Origin: Welwitschia mirabilis
Lineage: Eukaryota > Gnetophyta > Gnetopsida > Welwitschiales
Assembly: GCA_051453625.1 (NCBI GenBank)
Contig: JBOZIK010000001.1
Coordinates: 288,836,009 to 288,900,008, forward strand
Direction: 5' to 3'
Length of the DNA stretch: 64,000 bases
A model generated the notes under the pieces. The model made no database searches. It had not been told where the DNA came from and saw only the letters and a program-made list of their open reading frames with translations. Shown here piece by piece: positions 1 through 10,460 of the stretch (its first letter is position 1; each line of letters begins with the position of its first letter). A program made the translations under genes and the position numbers.

Positions 1-155
1 ATCTTTATGAGTCTATACAAAATCTTCCATTTTTAAAGTATGAAGTTGAATTAAGGCTTTTTCTTAGGGAGGATAAAGTTGAGAACTAATGATCAATGGC
101 TTATTAGTATTATTATTCAAGAAAATGTATTCAAACCATTGAGTAAGTCTTTAAG

Positions 156-832
156 TTAAAGATCATTTTCATCCGTCATGATTGTGGAATGACCATCTTG
201 ATGTAAAATATTTTCAATGGATCTTACATGTTGGATATTATATTTAAGTATGGATTCAAAGTCCTCATGAGAATCATCATTAGAAGAGTAGTTTAAGAGA
301 TATTGGTTGATGTTGCAAGGATTAGAGAAGTTTAAAGATTTAAGAATAATATAAGATTCCTCCTCATCATCAAATATGGTACAATCATATAATGAAAGGA
401 GTTTTTCTTTTAAAGGATGATGTTGAACTAACATAGAAGATCTAACTGTTTCTTCTATGTATAATTCATCTACCATGTCTTTCTTAGCAACATTGAATAC
501 TTTGATATTAGACTTTTTATTACCTATATAAAACTCTATCATCATTGTGCAAATGTCAATAACATAATGGGATATTACAAAAAAGGCTTTTCCTAAAAGT
601 AGAGTGTGTTCTCCATTGTGCTCAACCTCAATGATGACCATAGTTATAGGTAGAAAGATTTCTTAATTTGAATTAGTAAGTCTTTAATTATCCATATAGG
701 TTTCTTAATTATTGTGTTAGCCAATTCCAGTACTATTTTACTAGGTTTAATCCTCCCTTCTAATCCAAACTTTCTACAAATGTGCAAAGGCATAATATTC
801 ACATTTGGTCCTATGTCTATTAAGAATTTCTT
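156..832 (-). pseudogene. gypsy retropepsin (aspartic protease) remnant
   Basis: Retroviral-type aspartic protease that would mature the element's own polyprotein. Read on the minus strand from about 832, the frame shows FLIDIGPNVNIMPLHICRKF, matching the plant Athila/Tat pattern CDLGAS-N-MPLSIYRKLG. The catalytic Asp sits in D-I-G where the family has D-[TSL]-G. It is followed by VLELANTIIKKPIWIIKDLL, the L-LAD--I--P-G--EDVL block. After a one-base frameshift near 640 a 161-codon open stretch continues with LLLGKAFFV, the counterpart of the ILGRPFLAT flap-distal motif, and then an acidic linker that normally leads into RT. Only the frameshift and substitutions break it. Identification is firm; function is lost. 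Confidence 0.8.
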
Positions 833-1415
833 AATTTTCTTGTTTACGTTTCAAACTAATACAAATAGTGGCTATCTATTTATCTTTAAACTAAGGACAT
901 TTTTAAGAAACAAAGTTGGAAAGGGATTATGTAATGAAAACTTTACTTGGAATTTTTCTCTTTTTTTTTTTTCTTCTCACTAGGTTCTTCCAAATTTTAT
1001 TGTACTTGGGTTTGTACTGAAAGATCTTTTATAAGGATAAGCTGATAGTGTTATCTTTCATAATTTCCTCTCATCATAAGTTAGATTGATGTCCAATCTA
1101 TCCATCTCTAGGATAGTATTATTTGAATATGGGTTGTTGTCTTAGGTTTAGAGTTGAGAGTAGGAGAAAGATTTGGTTAATCAAGAATTTCAACATCATC
1201 TTCTTAAAATAATTCCTTATCTTTGTCAAGTATAGTTGAGAGTTCTTCATAGGGAGTAGTGTTATGTCCACTTCTGATAACTACTTTATAATTTTTTATT
1301 ACATCATTTAGATTTGGAATAGTTTAGATGATAAGTGATTCTTAAGGCCTTTGATTTTCTAGCATGTTTTATTAAAGGAGATTNNNNNNNNNNNNTAAGT
1401 TCTTATTTTGGTTTT

Positions 1416-2745
1416 CTAGAATTTCATTAGTGGTATTCTATGCCTTTTTAAGTTCTTCCATTTTTTCTCTACAAGGATTATTTCTATTATAATTGAAAAA
1501 ATTAGGCTAAGAGTTATGGCTTCTGAATTTGTTATCAAATATGGGTTTGAAAGATGTTGAAGGTCCATTATTTTGTGGTGGATATTGTTGGTTGCCTTTA
1601 AATTTATTTGGACTTTTTTTAGATGCATAAGATTCATTAAACATAACCTTCCAATAAGTTGATAAAGCTTGGTATTATTTGGTAGGGTGAGAGTTTTCAT
1701 CACATATTTCACAATGATTAAGTTGATTTATTAATTTTGTATTAATTAATGCTTTTGTGTAACTTTCTAATGTACTAGTAAGATCACTAATTATGGTGTT
1801 AACCTTTGGTTCTTCTTCTTCAATGTTGCATNNNNNNNNNNNNNNNNNNNNNNNNNNNNNNNNNNNNNNNNNNNNNNNNNNNNNNNNNNNNNNNNNNNNN
1901 NNNNNNNNNNNNNNNNNNNNNNNNNNNNNNNTAAGGTTAAATTGAGTATATTTCCACCACGTGAAAAATCTACCATTTGTTTGATTTGATTATTCAATCT
2001 GCTATAGAAGTGATCAATAAGTTCTTATTTTGTAAACTCATTTGCTAGATTGAACAACACAACTATTAAAAATCTTTTATATGTTTAGGAGTAATCTTCA
2101 CAAGGGTACTGTTGGAAATTGATTACTTTTTTTTTCTTGTCCTTATGACTATCTCATTAATGAATCATTTTATAAAGACTTCTTAAACTTGATTCCAACT
2201 CTAAAGGCTTTTGTATTTGAAGGTTTTAATCTAATTTTGTTTTTTCCATTTCCTAAAGTGATAATGAATTGGTCAATCTTATCTATGTGTTGGAATGGGT
2301 TGTTATTAAGTTTTCTAGAAAAGGAATGATAGGCATTTAGGTTCTTTAACTCTACATCATCTCCAGTGGGTAGGTCAATCAGGTTTTGAAGTTTTCTCTT
2401 TTTGTTAGTTAACATATCCTTTAGAGTAATATTTGAACTAGAATCTCCTAATATTTTGTTTAAATATTTGTTAGATGCCATAGAGATAGGAGTATTAGGA
2501 TGATTAGGTAAAGGTGAAGATGTGGAATTTGTATTAGAAGTTGATTAATGTTCAGAAATTTTTAGAGGTTCACAAGTATATAAACAAGAATTATTAAATG
2601 TAAAATAATCATCTTACTCAATTAAAGAAAGAAACTTTTCTTTCTTACCTTGAGTTCTTGAATTCAAGTCCCCTAAACCTTCTTTGGTTACTTTTTTAAG
2701 GAAATGTCTTTCATGTTTTCGTTTCCCTTTATTGCTGTTTACCAT
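1416..2745 (-). pseudogene. gypsy gag remnant (Athila/Tat-like)
   Basis: Structural capsid protein of the element. A plausible start is the ATG at 2745, beginning MVNSNKGKRKHERHF, a basic N-terminus. The same frame is interrupted by at least two TAA codons before the open stretch starting MASNKYLNKIL at 2481. The capsid core is recognisable at about 1935-2010 as FYSRLNNQIKQMVD then GGNILNLT, the counterpart of FYNGL--STR-MVDAAAGG in Athila gag. Towards the C-terminus CEICDENSHPTK followed by a stop corresponds to the first half of a CCHC zinc knuckle; the last Cys is not evident. The N run at 1832-1931 removes sequence between core and knuckle. Confidence 0.72.
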
Positions 2746-3329
2746 TACCCTAAAATATTAAATTATGTTATACAAACTTATTTACATTAAAATGACAATA
2801 ATATTTAGGATCAATTAAAGGTGCAAGAAGTAGAATACACCAAATTAATGTGGTAATCACTCAGATTGCATGAAGCATAAAGTGTAGGCTAAGTTTGTTA
2901 AAAGCAATAGTTGATGTGGTACTCCCTAAAATCACATAAAGTGAAAGGGTTAGATCTAAAAAGAGTTGATAATATCCTTCAAAGAAGGAGTAGGCTTATA
3001 AAAAATAATTTCAAAAAATATAAGATGGTAAAAATAAATTTATTTATGAGTTATAAATTTTTGAATTAAAATATAAATCCCTCAAATTAAGATTACACTT
3101 AAAAGTAAAGAAAGAAAAATTACAAGAAATCCAAAATAAAATCCACAAGCAAAGGACATTAAAGTATACTTAAAATAAATAATCAAGTAATTACCTATAG
3201 ATCAAAAGATAATTAAGAAATTGTAAGTAGAATCAAGAGGATAAATGCAACACTACTCAAATAAACAATTTTGATTAAATTCAAGATACTTACTTGAGTA
3301 ATGACAATATTCCTTTTCCCTTGAATTAT

Positions 3330-3347
3330 TCCCTAGCAATGGTAACA
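3330..3347 (-). other. degenerate tRNA primer-binding site
   Basis: The minus strand reads TGTTACCATTGCTAGGGA, three bases inside the LTR edge. It matches 13 of 18 positions of the TGGCGCCGTTGCCGGGGA primer site known from Athila/Tat elements. Four of the five differences are C-to-T or G-to-A, and all three CpG pairs of the ancestral site are gone. Position directly after the LTR end supports the call. Confidence 0.65.
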
Positions 3348-3350
3348 AAA

Positions 3351-4597
3351 TGTTGTAGTGCATATTTATACTTGCAATTCCCATATTGTAAAGATCAATT
3401 TTAACTTGAAATACTTGAAAAACTAATAATCTAATTACATACAATACACATTTGCATAGTGGAATTAACCCAAATTTCATACACTTAGAGAAGACTTCTA
3501 AAAGAGAATTTGGAAAATTGATTTCAAAAAGAGAATAAGAATATATTTTTAAATTTTGCTTTATAGGANNNNNNNNNNNNNNNNNNNNNNNNNNNNNNNN
3601 NNNNNNNNNNNNNNNNNNNNNNNNNNNNNNNNNNNNNNNNNNNNNNNNNNNNNNNNNNNNNNNNNNNNNNNNNNNNNNNNNNNNNNNNNNNNNNNNNNNN
3701 NNNNNNNNNNNNNNNNNNNNNNNNNNNNNNNNNNNNNNNNNNNNNNNNNNNNNNNNNNNNNNNNNNNNNNNNNNNNNNNNNNNNNNNNNNNNNNNNNNNN
3801 NNNNNNNNNNNNNNNNNNNNNNNNNNNNNNNNNNNNNNNNNNNNNNNNNNNNNNNNNNNNNNNNNNNATTCACTACCTAACAACAAGGTAGTCCTTCTCA
3901 CAAGTAGAATAGATCTCCTTATCTCCAACAATCTCTAATTGTTATAATAATTTAAATGATAAAAGATGATTTAGAATGGGTTTAAGAGGATCTTTTTATA
4001 GGTAGGAATATATGGTTAAGGGTCACTAAGGGGTATGAATTGCAAAGGTGTAATTATAATTTACCTTTCTGTAATAATTATATTAGTTTATCAAACTATT
4101 TTATTAGTTTTCCGTCATGTCATTTCCACGACATAGTGGATGACCACTTCACCCACCAACTGATGCTTGATACATGTTGATCATTGAACTTGTGCTAACT
4201 ATTATCTTGAGTGTTGTCCCCATAACATAGGGGACAATAGATAAGTCCTTATCCATTTATACCTATTTAAATATCATTTTATAGTGATCATCCCAATGAT
4301 AAACTAGATAACTATTATTTTGCATCAATCATCCTAGTAACATGAGGGATGATAGTTATTTTGCATGAGTTATCCCAACGATGGAGTAAATAGCTAGTTT
4401 TTCTTACTTAACTTCATCTTGATCATTGTGCTTTGATTTATCATCATGAAAAAATAGCTCCTTATGTTGGATTTTGGTGAATTTCATGACCTATATAAAA
4501 GCCTTGCATAATTTACATACATCCTTAGAAAACCTATCATAGGATCGAAAAATATGCTTCAAAAGTATGTTAAATATGTTAATTTGGACTCGCAACA
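3351..4597 (-). repeat. 5' LTR of the gypsy element (with gap)
   Basis: The minus-strand end reads CACTACAACA directly before the primer site, so the LTR ends in CA. The far border is less certain. The plus-strand CGCAACA at 4591-4597 gives a minus-strand start TGTTGCG that mirrors the CAACA end, for an LTR of about 1.25 kb, ordinary for Athila. There are 299 N at 3569-3867. The second LTR lies outside the window, so the border cannot be confirmed by comparison. Confidence 0.5.
4119..4395. repeat. array of small hairpins inside the LTR
   Basis: Short inverted repeats follow each other: GTCAT..CCAC / GTGG.ATGAC at 4119-4144; TTGTCCCC / GGGGACAA with an 8-base loop at 4214-4237; ATCATCC / GGATGAT at 4328-4353; and a weaker one at 4370-4388. 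The last units are also a direct repeat with 41-bp period, each starting TTATTTTGCAT (about 4315 and 4356). They look like degenerate copies of one hairpin module in the U3 part of the LTR. Confidence 0.6.
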
Positions 4598-5400
4598 AAT
4601 AGAAATGTTCATAAAGTTTTTCTAAAGATAAACAATTGAATAAGTTTTGAAGGCACAATTTGTAGGAAATATATCATTCATTAGTAAGTAATACAATTGA
4701 TACTAACATTCAACACTAATAACTAAAAATAAGTAGTAAAATTGATATCAACTAATAAACAACCATGCTTAAAGAAAACTTCAGACATGGACTTTTTTAA
4801 ATAATTATGCTTAAAGAAAAACTTTAAATATATACCATTTTCTCTTCCTTTTAACATTAATGACAAAGAAGAGAAAATATTAACAATGAAAATAAAGCTA
4901 ATTTGATTCTTTTGATTCATCTTCCTTAGATTCTTTTTTAGAATCTTGGTTATTTTCTTCTTCCTCTTATACTATCATATGCTAAGGACTACCAACTTCC
5001 TTAGAAGTATTTGAAATTTTGTAGCCTGCTGCAATAAGTTCCTCCTTTATGTGAAAAGTGCATGAAGCCTTTTTAGTTTAAAAGAGTTTTAATGTAATTT
5101 AGAAGATTTTTTAGAGCCAGAGAAAATGTGCATTCTAAATAGAATATCATGTCTAATGGAAGATATCAGAGTTAAGGTTTCAAGTTTGGAGTGCATTCAG
5201 ACCCTAAATTAGTAATAGAAAAGGTAAGAATGATAATTTGAGATCTTATTATAATAACTAGCAAGAGGTAAAAAATTTTAGGTAAAAACTAAATAAAAGA
5301 ATAATATTTAAGAAGAAGATGAAAAGTGGAAAGGATGGTTTTCTATAAAATGAGTTTCCCATAGAGCTCCTTAGTAACTTTTTACTTGTCCTCCATAAAG
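4598..5400. other. AT-rich stretch, nothing recognised
   Basis: Between the LTR and the next coding remnant I see only AT-rich sequence with short random open frames. No motif, repeat or RNA gene is recognisable. It may include the 3' end of the downstream copia element. Confidence 0.4.
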
Positions 5401-5411
5401 TTACCCAAGGG

Positions 5412-5830
5412 CTAAAACTCCTCATAGTCTTCTCTAGGAAGATTTGTAAAAGAGGCTACTAAATCTAAGATAACTCTTATTCTTTTCTCTAGAACAAGCA
5501 TCAAAATGGTAGAGGAATATGCATTATAAGAAACATCGCAATAGAATATGTGATTAAGAAAAGGGTATACAAACTCAAAAACCTTAAGGAAATAATAGAG
5601 ATCTAGATCATTAAGCAATCTTACCATGTCAATAAGTTTTTTAAATTCTTTTTAAACTATTGGCCTCTCTTGATAGATACATTTTTTTCAAACTTCTTAA
5701 AGAACTTGTTCAAGGCTTAATTTAAGATTCTTGAGTAGAAATAGCCTAGATCCTTTCTTATAGCCTCTTTTTGTCTTAATCTTATTAAGGAATCTTCTAC
5801 CATAGAGACACATGATTCTTGCTAAAAATC
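5412..5830 (-). pseudogene. unidentified ORF remnant downstream of copia pol
   Basis: A minus-strand open stretch of 71 codons (start at 5627) contains YPFLNHIFYCDVSYNAYSS, then VILDLVASFTNLPREDYEEF. Upstream in the same strand there is more coding-like sequence with stops. The spacing is reminiscent of the plant-transposon domain (F-Y-NM, then a short conserved loop) found in ORFs that some Sireviruses carry between pol and the 3' LTR. Its position just downstream of RNase H in the same orientation would suit that. The resemblance is weak and this is an inference; it could equally belong to another element. No catalytic motif is visible. Confidence 0.25.
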
Positions 5831-5879
5831 AAGGAAGAAGAAAAGAAACTAATAAGATCTAACGGATAAAAGAAGTAAG

Positions 5880-6090
5880 TTCTATCAATCCATTGAGATG
5901 CAGGCCAAAAATTTTCTAGATCTAGTTGATTGAGACTATATTTTGATTGACTCAACTTATTTTAACTTTTCTTGGAAGGAGTCTGGGTGACTAGGTTAAA
6001 TTATAGTTAACCTAACTTTTTTAAATCTAAATGACTAAATTATAAATCTAGCCAACTACCTTGCTTTTAGTTGGAGGATGAAGAAAGAAC
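5880..6090 (-). repeat. possible LTR edge with decayed GTTGACT motifs
   Basis: Repeated TTGATTGA, TTGACTCAA, GGTGACTAGG and GTTAACCTAA words recall the GTCGACT-rich repeats at 13.2-13.9 kb and 59.8-60.7 kb. It lies directly after RNase H, where a 3' LTR would start. No matching 5' LTR could be aligned, so the call is tentative. Confidence 0.3.
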
Positions 6091-6570
6091 CTCCAATTTG
6101 TAACAAAGACTTAAAAATTTATTAAAGTTTATAAGTTTCATAAAGATATTAGCTAACTATCTATCAGTTCTTATAAAATTCATGGAAATGTTACCTTTTT
6201 CTACTTAGTCTCTAAGAAAATAATATCTAAGTTCAATATGTTTAGTATAAGAATGCTAAATATCATTTTTTGAGATATTAATTACACTTTTATTATCACA
6301 AAATATTGGTACCTGACCATAGTTAACGCCAAATTATTTAAGCATTTCTATCGTCCACAAAAAATGAGTATAACAACTTCCTATTGCTATGTATTTTGAT
6401 TTTGCTATGGAGAGAGAAATAAAGTTTTTCTTCTTACTTATCCATACTACCACATATTATCCTAGAAAAAAATAATTTTCACTTGTGCTTTTATAATCAT
6501 CTTTACATCTAGCCAATTCACATCACTAAAACTTGCAAGTTTAAAAGAAGTTCCTATGAGATATCATAAT
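6090..6570 (-). pseudogene. copia RNase H domain remnant
   Basis: RNase H removes the RNA strand during reverse transcription. The best preserved part of element B reads ISKKKNFISLSIAKSKYIAI, the counterpart of the family's SKKQ--VALS-AEAEY. GQVPIFCDNKSVINISKN follows, with the C-D-N motif and catalytic Asp, and then KHIELRYYFLRD, VEKGNISMNFIRTD and ANIF. The first acidic residue, family SDAD, reads SDVN, and a one-base frameshift follows it. Two stops fall exactly where the family has Gln (V-Q-H and D-Q-L), consistent with CAG to TAG. The glutamate of the A-E-A-E-Y block reads Lys. Confidence 0.85.
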
Positions 6571-6989
6571 TTATAATCACTTATACCTTTTATATATCTT
6601 ATGATTATTTTAAAATATTATAGGTGTGATTCCTTTAATTCAATATAATATCTTGCACACATAGCAATACTAAAAATTATGTTAGGCTTATTAGCAATTA
6701 AATAAAATAAACTTCCTATCATGATCTTATAAATTTTTTGATTCACTGATTTACCATGATCATAGGCTAACCTCATATAAAGTTGATATAGAAGTGTTAG
6801 TTTATTTTACATTTTTAAGTTAAATCACTTGATCAACACCTTTAATTATTTGGATTAAGAGATGAAAATACCTTGTTTTATTTATTTAATTTATAAATAA
6901 GAGAAATGCTTACCTCACTAAGAATAATCATCTTAAAGTGTGTTTTCATAATGTTATAAGACTCTTTCAAGAGATCCTCCTTTAAGGCT

Positions 6990-7610
6990 TAAAAAATTAT
7001 ATCATTAACATAGATCTAAATGATAATAAAGTATTGATTAAGATTCTTAATAAAGTAAGTTTTATCCACTACTCCACAAGTATAAACATTTTCTTTAAGA
7101 AATGTTATTAGTTTTTCATACTGAGTTCTAGGTGTTTGTTTTAAAATGTATAAAGCCTTTTTAAGTCTATAAAAATGGTTTGGCTTAGGTAGATATATGA
7201 ATCCTTTTGGTTGCTCCCTATATACTTTTTTGTTGAGGGTTTCATTTAAAAAGGAACATTTTACATCCATTTGAAAAACTTAAAAATTTTCAAAGACTAT
7301 ATAGGAAAGAAACATTCTAATTCTATTTAGTCTTTCCATAGGAGAAAATGTATCTCCTACATCTATTCCTTCAATCTTATTATAGCCTTAAGCCACTACT
7401 CCAGCTTTGTTCTTAAATCACATTAGTGTGTTCATCATACTTATTCTTAAAGATCCATTTTATTCTAATTACATGTTGATCCTTTGATCTTTCTACTAAT
7501 TTTCAAACATTATTTTTTTCTAAATTATTGTAATCCTTTTTGCATTATCATCATCCATTCTTTGTTAGTATCAACCTCTTCATACTTCTTGGATTTCATT
7601 TGAGAGACAT
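6990..7610 (-). pseudogene. copia reverse transcriptase remnant
   Basis: The N-terminal part reads NNLEKNNV, stop, KLVERSKDQHVI, KWIFKNK, matching the family's N-WKLV-RP---VIGTKWVF-NK; the stop replaces the conserved Trp. An 84-codon open stretch starting at 7270 then gives MDVKCSFLNE, VYREQPKGF, YRLKKALYILKQTPR, and VDKTYFI, the classic palm and finger motifs. Directly after it comes a TAG in place of the family Gln, then IYVNDII: the catalytic YVDD has become YVND. Loss of that aspartate alone would abolish polymerase activity. The domain is interrupted by several more stops at 7280-7600. Confidence 0.88.
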
Positions 7611-7639
7611 AACAAATGTAAGTAGGTTTCATCAAGTCC

Positions 7640-8240
7640 ATGTAAATGAGTTTAAGAGGTATTATTGTAGAAAATAAGTTTTTACTCTTATGGAATATTC
7701 TAATCTATTTTTGTTTTTGGCATCCACCACATAGCCCGTGTATATTAATATTGATCTTAGGAATTCCTTTCATAATTTCTTTTTTAATGATGATTTTAAG
7801 ATGATCATAGTTAATGTTTTTTAACCATTTCTGCCAAACTCTTCTTGGTTTATCTACTGAAAATGACAAACTGAAGAAGATTTATCAATATTATAAACAT
7901 TATTTATTCTATTTGCTTTGAGAAGAACTTCATTTGTTTTATCATTTTTAACTTCAGATTTTTTTGTATCAAAAATAACTTTATAACTTTTGTCACAAAT
8001 CTGACTAATACTAAGTATATTTTATTTAATACCATTCATATATAAAACTTCATTAATTTTAGGGATGTTATCTCCACTGATACTTCCAATGCCTTTAATC
8101 TTAGCTTTTTCATTACCATCAAAGGTTACTTCTTTTCCATCAAAATCATCTAAGTGTTGAAATATTGATTTGTCACCTATCATGTGCTAAGAACAATTAC
8201 TATCCAAATACCAATAAGTTTCATTTGATATCTTAAATGT
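7640..8240 (-). pseudogene. copia protease and GAG-pre-integrase remnant
   Basis: The protease active site reads WYLDSNCS, stop, HMIGDKS, so the D-S-G triad is D-S-N. Then come VTFDGNEKAKIKGIGSI, IPKINEVLYMNGIK, stop, and NILSISQICDKSYKVIF, the GAG-pre-integrase signature. It continues through a possible CX2C relic GLCGGCQKQK to KSKNLFSTIIPLKLIYMDL, where the family moves into the integrase core. Instead, after about ten residues the reading jumps to the N-terminal part of RT near 7590-7635. The integrase DDE core is therefore missing from this copy. Confidence 0.82.
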
Positions 8241-9690
8241 TGTTTAGATCAACAAGCTTTTTAAATTGTTAGCCTTACTCACTTAGTTCTTTTGGACTAT
8301 TGTAATACATACTTTTAAGAAAAAATTTAAATGAAAAGGTACCACTAAGATTTAAAAATAATATCATCTTTCTAAATTTGTAAAATAAGTTTGAATGGTC
8401 TAAATTTTCACAAAAATAATAAGTAATCTTTAAAATAAAATTATTATTTACCTTGTTACCTTATCTAGATGATTAGATGGTTTTAATGAGGTAAAACCAA
8501 TATCTCTTTTGTTATGAACTAATTTTCGTATTTTAAGCATTTATTTCAATTTACTATAACTATTAGAAAATTTATTTACAAAATGAAACAAGTTTTTTAC
8601 CTCTTGAATTAGCCTTGTGTTCTCTATTTGGATCATCTTGTATTTATCCTCTAATACTACCTTTTTCCTATTTAAAGCCTTTACTATTTTGTTTAGTTCA
8701 TTGCTATAATTTTCCATCTTTTCATATTCTAATTATATCTTTTAGTAGATGTCCTCTATCTCTTTTTAACCTTCTTCTATATAGTCTAAGTTATCTAGCT
8801 TAGCTAAACAAGGCCCATATTTTAAAGAAAATACTATTACCATGAAGAAGAATTTCCTATCTTCATCTAATTCTTGACTAGGGATATTGTCTTCTTCCTC
8901 ATCTACATTATCCCAAGTGGAAATGAATGATGATTTCTTATATTTTCTCTAATCCCTTCTATTATTAGGACATTTTTTTATAACATGTTCATATCCTTTA
9001 TAAGCATAGAATTGAATCTCCTTTCCTTTCTCTTGATTTCTTCTTAGTTTATATAATTCCTTTTTGGCTCCTTGCTTGATTTGCCATATTTTTTTCCTTC
9101 TATGAAAGAATTTTGTAAACCTTATTACTAATAGTACAACCTTGTTCTTAGTAAGATATTCATCTAATCTTTTAAATCTTGAATTTTTCTCTACACTTGT
9201 TAATGCAAGAATTTTTTTCTTATCTTTAGATAATTTTAACTCACAATTTTAAAGATTACCTTGTAGTTCATCTAAAACCATTTCATTGATGCTCTAATTT
9301 TTCTTGATGGTAGTGATCTTTGTCTTAAAATTCTTTGGAAGGTATCTTAGAACTTTTTGCACCACTTTTTCTTACTCCATCTTTTCTCTTAGGCTTATCA
9401 TTAAGTTTACTATATTTATCAGTCTAGTGAATAACTCTTGTAAAGTTTCTGCCTCTTCCATGCAAATATCTTCAAACTTTGAGATAAGCATCTGTAACTT
9501 TACCTTACAATGGATGTTCCCTTTTGAGATATTTTAAGAATGTCCCAAGCTTTTTTAGCATGTTTGCAACTAATGATCCTCTTAAATTTATCTTCACAAA
9601 TTGCATAAAAATTATCATTAAGAGCATAGGCATCTATATTTTCTTTGGCCTTATCGATGTTAGCATCTCTTGTAAAGTTAACAGATTTTG
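8240..9690 (-). pseudogene. copia gag: capsid, zinc knuckle and coiled coil remnant
   Basis: The capsid part near 9300-9500 reads KFEDICMEEAETLQELFTRL and VVQKVLRYLPKNFKTKITTI, matching the copia UBN2-type gag (--E--E---F--RL---, L--LP--F--KV-AI). It continues with MVLDELQGNL, KLSKDKKK and FTKFFHRRKK. The CCHC knuckle at 8969-9012 reads FYAYKGYEHVIKKCP: two of the three Cys have become Tyr (TGY to TAY). An acidic segment ending FFFM follows, then a long Leu/Lys/Glu-rich coiled-coil-like spacer (8400-8800) with VLEDKYKMIQIENTRLIQEV. The same modules, with an intact knuckle, occur at 62.4-63.2 kb. Confidence 0.8.
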
Positions 9691-9869
9691 ATTAGGAAAT
9701 TGTTAACATGTAAAAAAATGACATTTATATCAAGTTCTTTAGGCTGATTTATTATAAATAAGATATTAATTTAATTTTTAATCATAAAATATGTCTTTTA
9801 TTATTTCTAAGATCAAACTTAACATCATGTTTTTTTCATAATAATTATAGATTTTTAGCTACATTTAGA

Positions 9870-10460
9870 AATACAAGATAAAATATGGATATAATTTTGC
9901 ATAAAATAATGATAGCATTGAAGACATGAGATGGTCACATGTGGAAGTACCATTGGAAGACATGTAGTAGTAACATGTGAAAGTGGAACTAAAGAGATTA
10001 GTAATGGAACTAGTTGGTAAAGGAATCCAGATCAAAATGTTATGTATTGGATTCATCATAATAACTAATAAATACTATAGAATGAGGAATCCAAGCACCC
10101 AACCTCATGTTATAAGATGAAGATTCTATCTAATTCTATAGGATGAAGATGAAATCTTATCCATCCTACCTAATGCTTTGAGGTAAAGAATTGTAACCAC
10201 TCATCTACCACTACAAGCCAAAGGATCCCAATGACTTCAATCCTATCTTTATCTTTAAAAAGTGCTAAGTTCCCCTCATTGTAATATTTTATTTCATTGG
10301 TGAGAGCTTTGGAGTAGATCATTTTTTATGATGTCATTTTAAGCTTTTCCATTTAGGAATGGAATATCCTTCAGGCTGGTTTGATGTCTTCTTAGCTTAA
10401 TCCCTCTTCTTTAATGTAATATATTTCTTATTTTGTAATAAATGTTATTTTTTATTTCTT
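9870..10460. repeat. LTR-like sequence shared with 55.1-55.5 kb
   Basis: Features in common with 55.13-55.52 kb, in the same order: repeated short words around ACATGTAGTAGT, a CATCTACCAC/CTATAGCCACC region, a TTTGTAAC/TTGTAATATT plus ATTTCATTTTGGTGA-like polyadenylation region, and a closing GCTTAAT run. This is the look of a U3-R-U5 arrangement on the plus strand. I found no primer site or partner LTR, so the family is unknown. Confidence 0.35.

Larger units (their letters stand above)
1..4597 (-). mobile_element. Ty3/gypsy element, Athila/Tat-like, left part missing
   Basis: Read from high to low coordinates the order is LTR, primer-binding-site relic, leader, gag, protease, then the window edge. 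That is the 5' half of a plant Ty3/gypsy element. The Athila/Tat assignment rests on the gag motif FYSRLNNQIKQMVD, the zinc-knuckle start CEICDENSHPT, the protease block FLIDIGPNVNIMPL and the degenerate tRNA primer site, all arranged as in that lineage. RT, RNase H and integrase would lie beyond base 1. The gag frame carries in-frame TAA codons, and the protease shows a one-base shift, so the element is dead. N runs at 1384-1395, 1832-1931 and 3569-3867 hide part of gag and the LTR. Confidence 0.8.
6090..9690 (-). mobile_element. Ty1/copia element B, Sirevirus-like, integrase deleted
   Basis: From 9690 down to 6090 the order is gag with zinc knuckle, coiled-coil spacer, protease, GAG-pre-integrase, RT and RNase H, the Ty1/copia domain order minus the integrase core. 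The coiled-coil spacer followed by a K-[LM]-ML motif and an [S/D]-K-[G/D]-GF-like end points to the Sirevirus side of copia, though I could not test this. Stops, frameshifts and lost catalytic residues show it is long dead. No clear flanking LTR pair or target duplication was found. A related fragment lies at 11.35-12.64 kb and another, in opposite orientation, at 61.8-64 kb. Confidence 0.85.

Noticed and set aside
714-983. 89-codon plus-strand open frame
   Set aside because: It lies antisense to the gypsy protease, whose motifs are clear on the minus strand.
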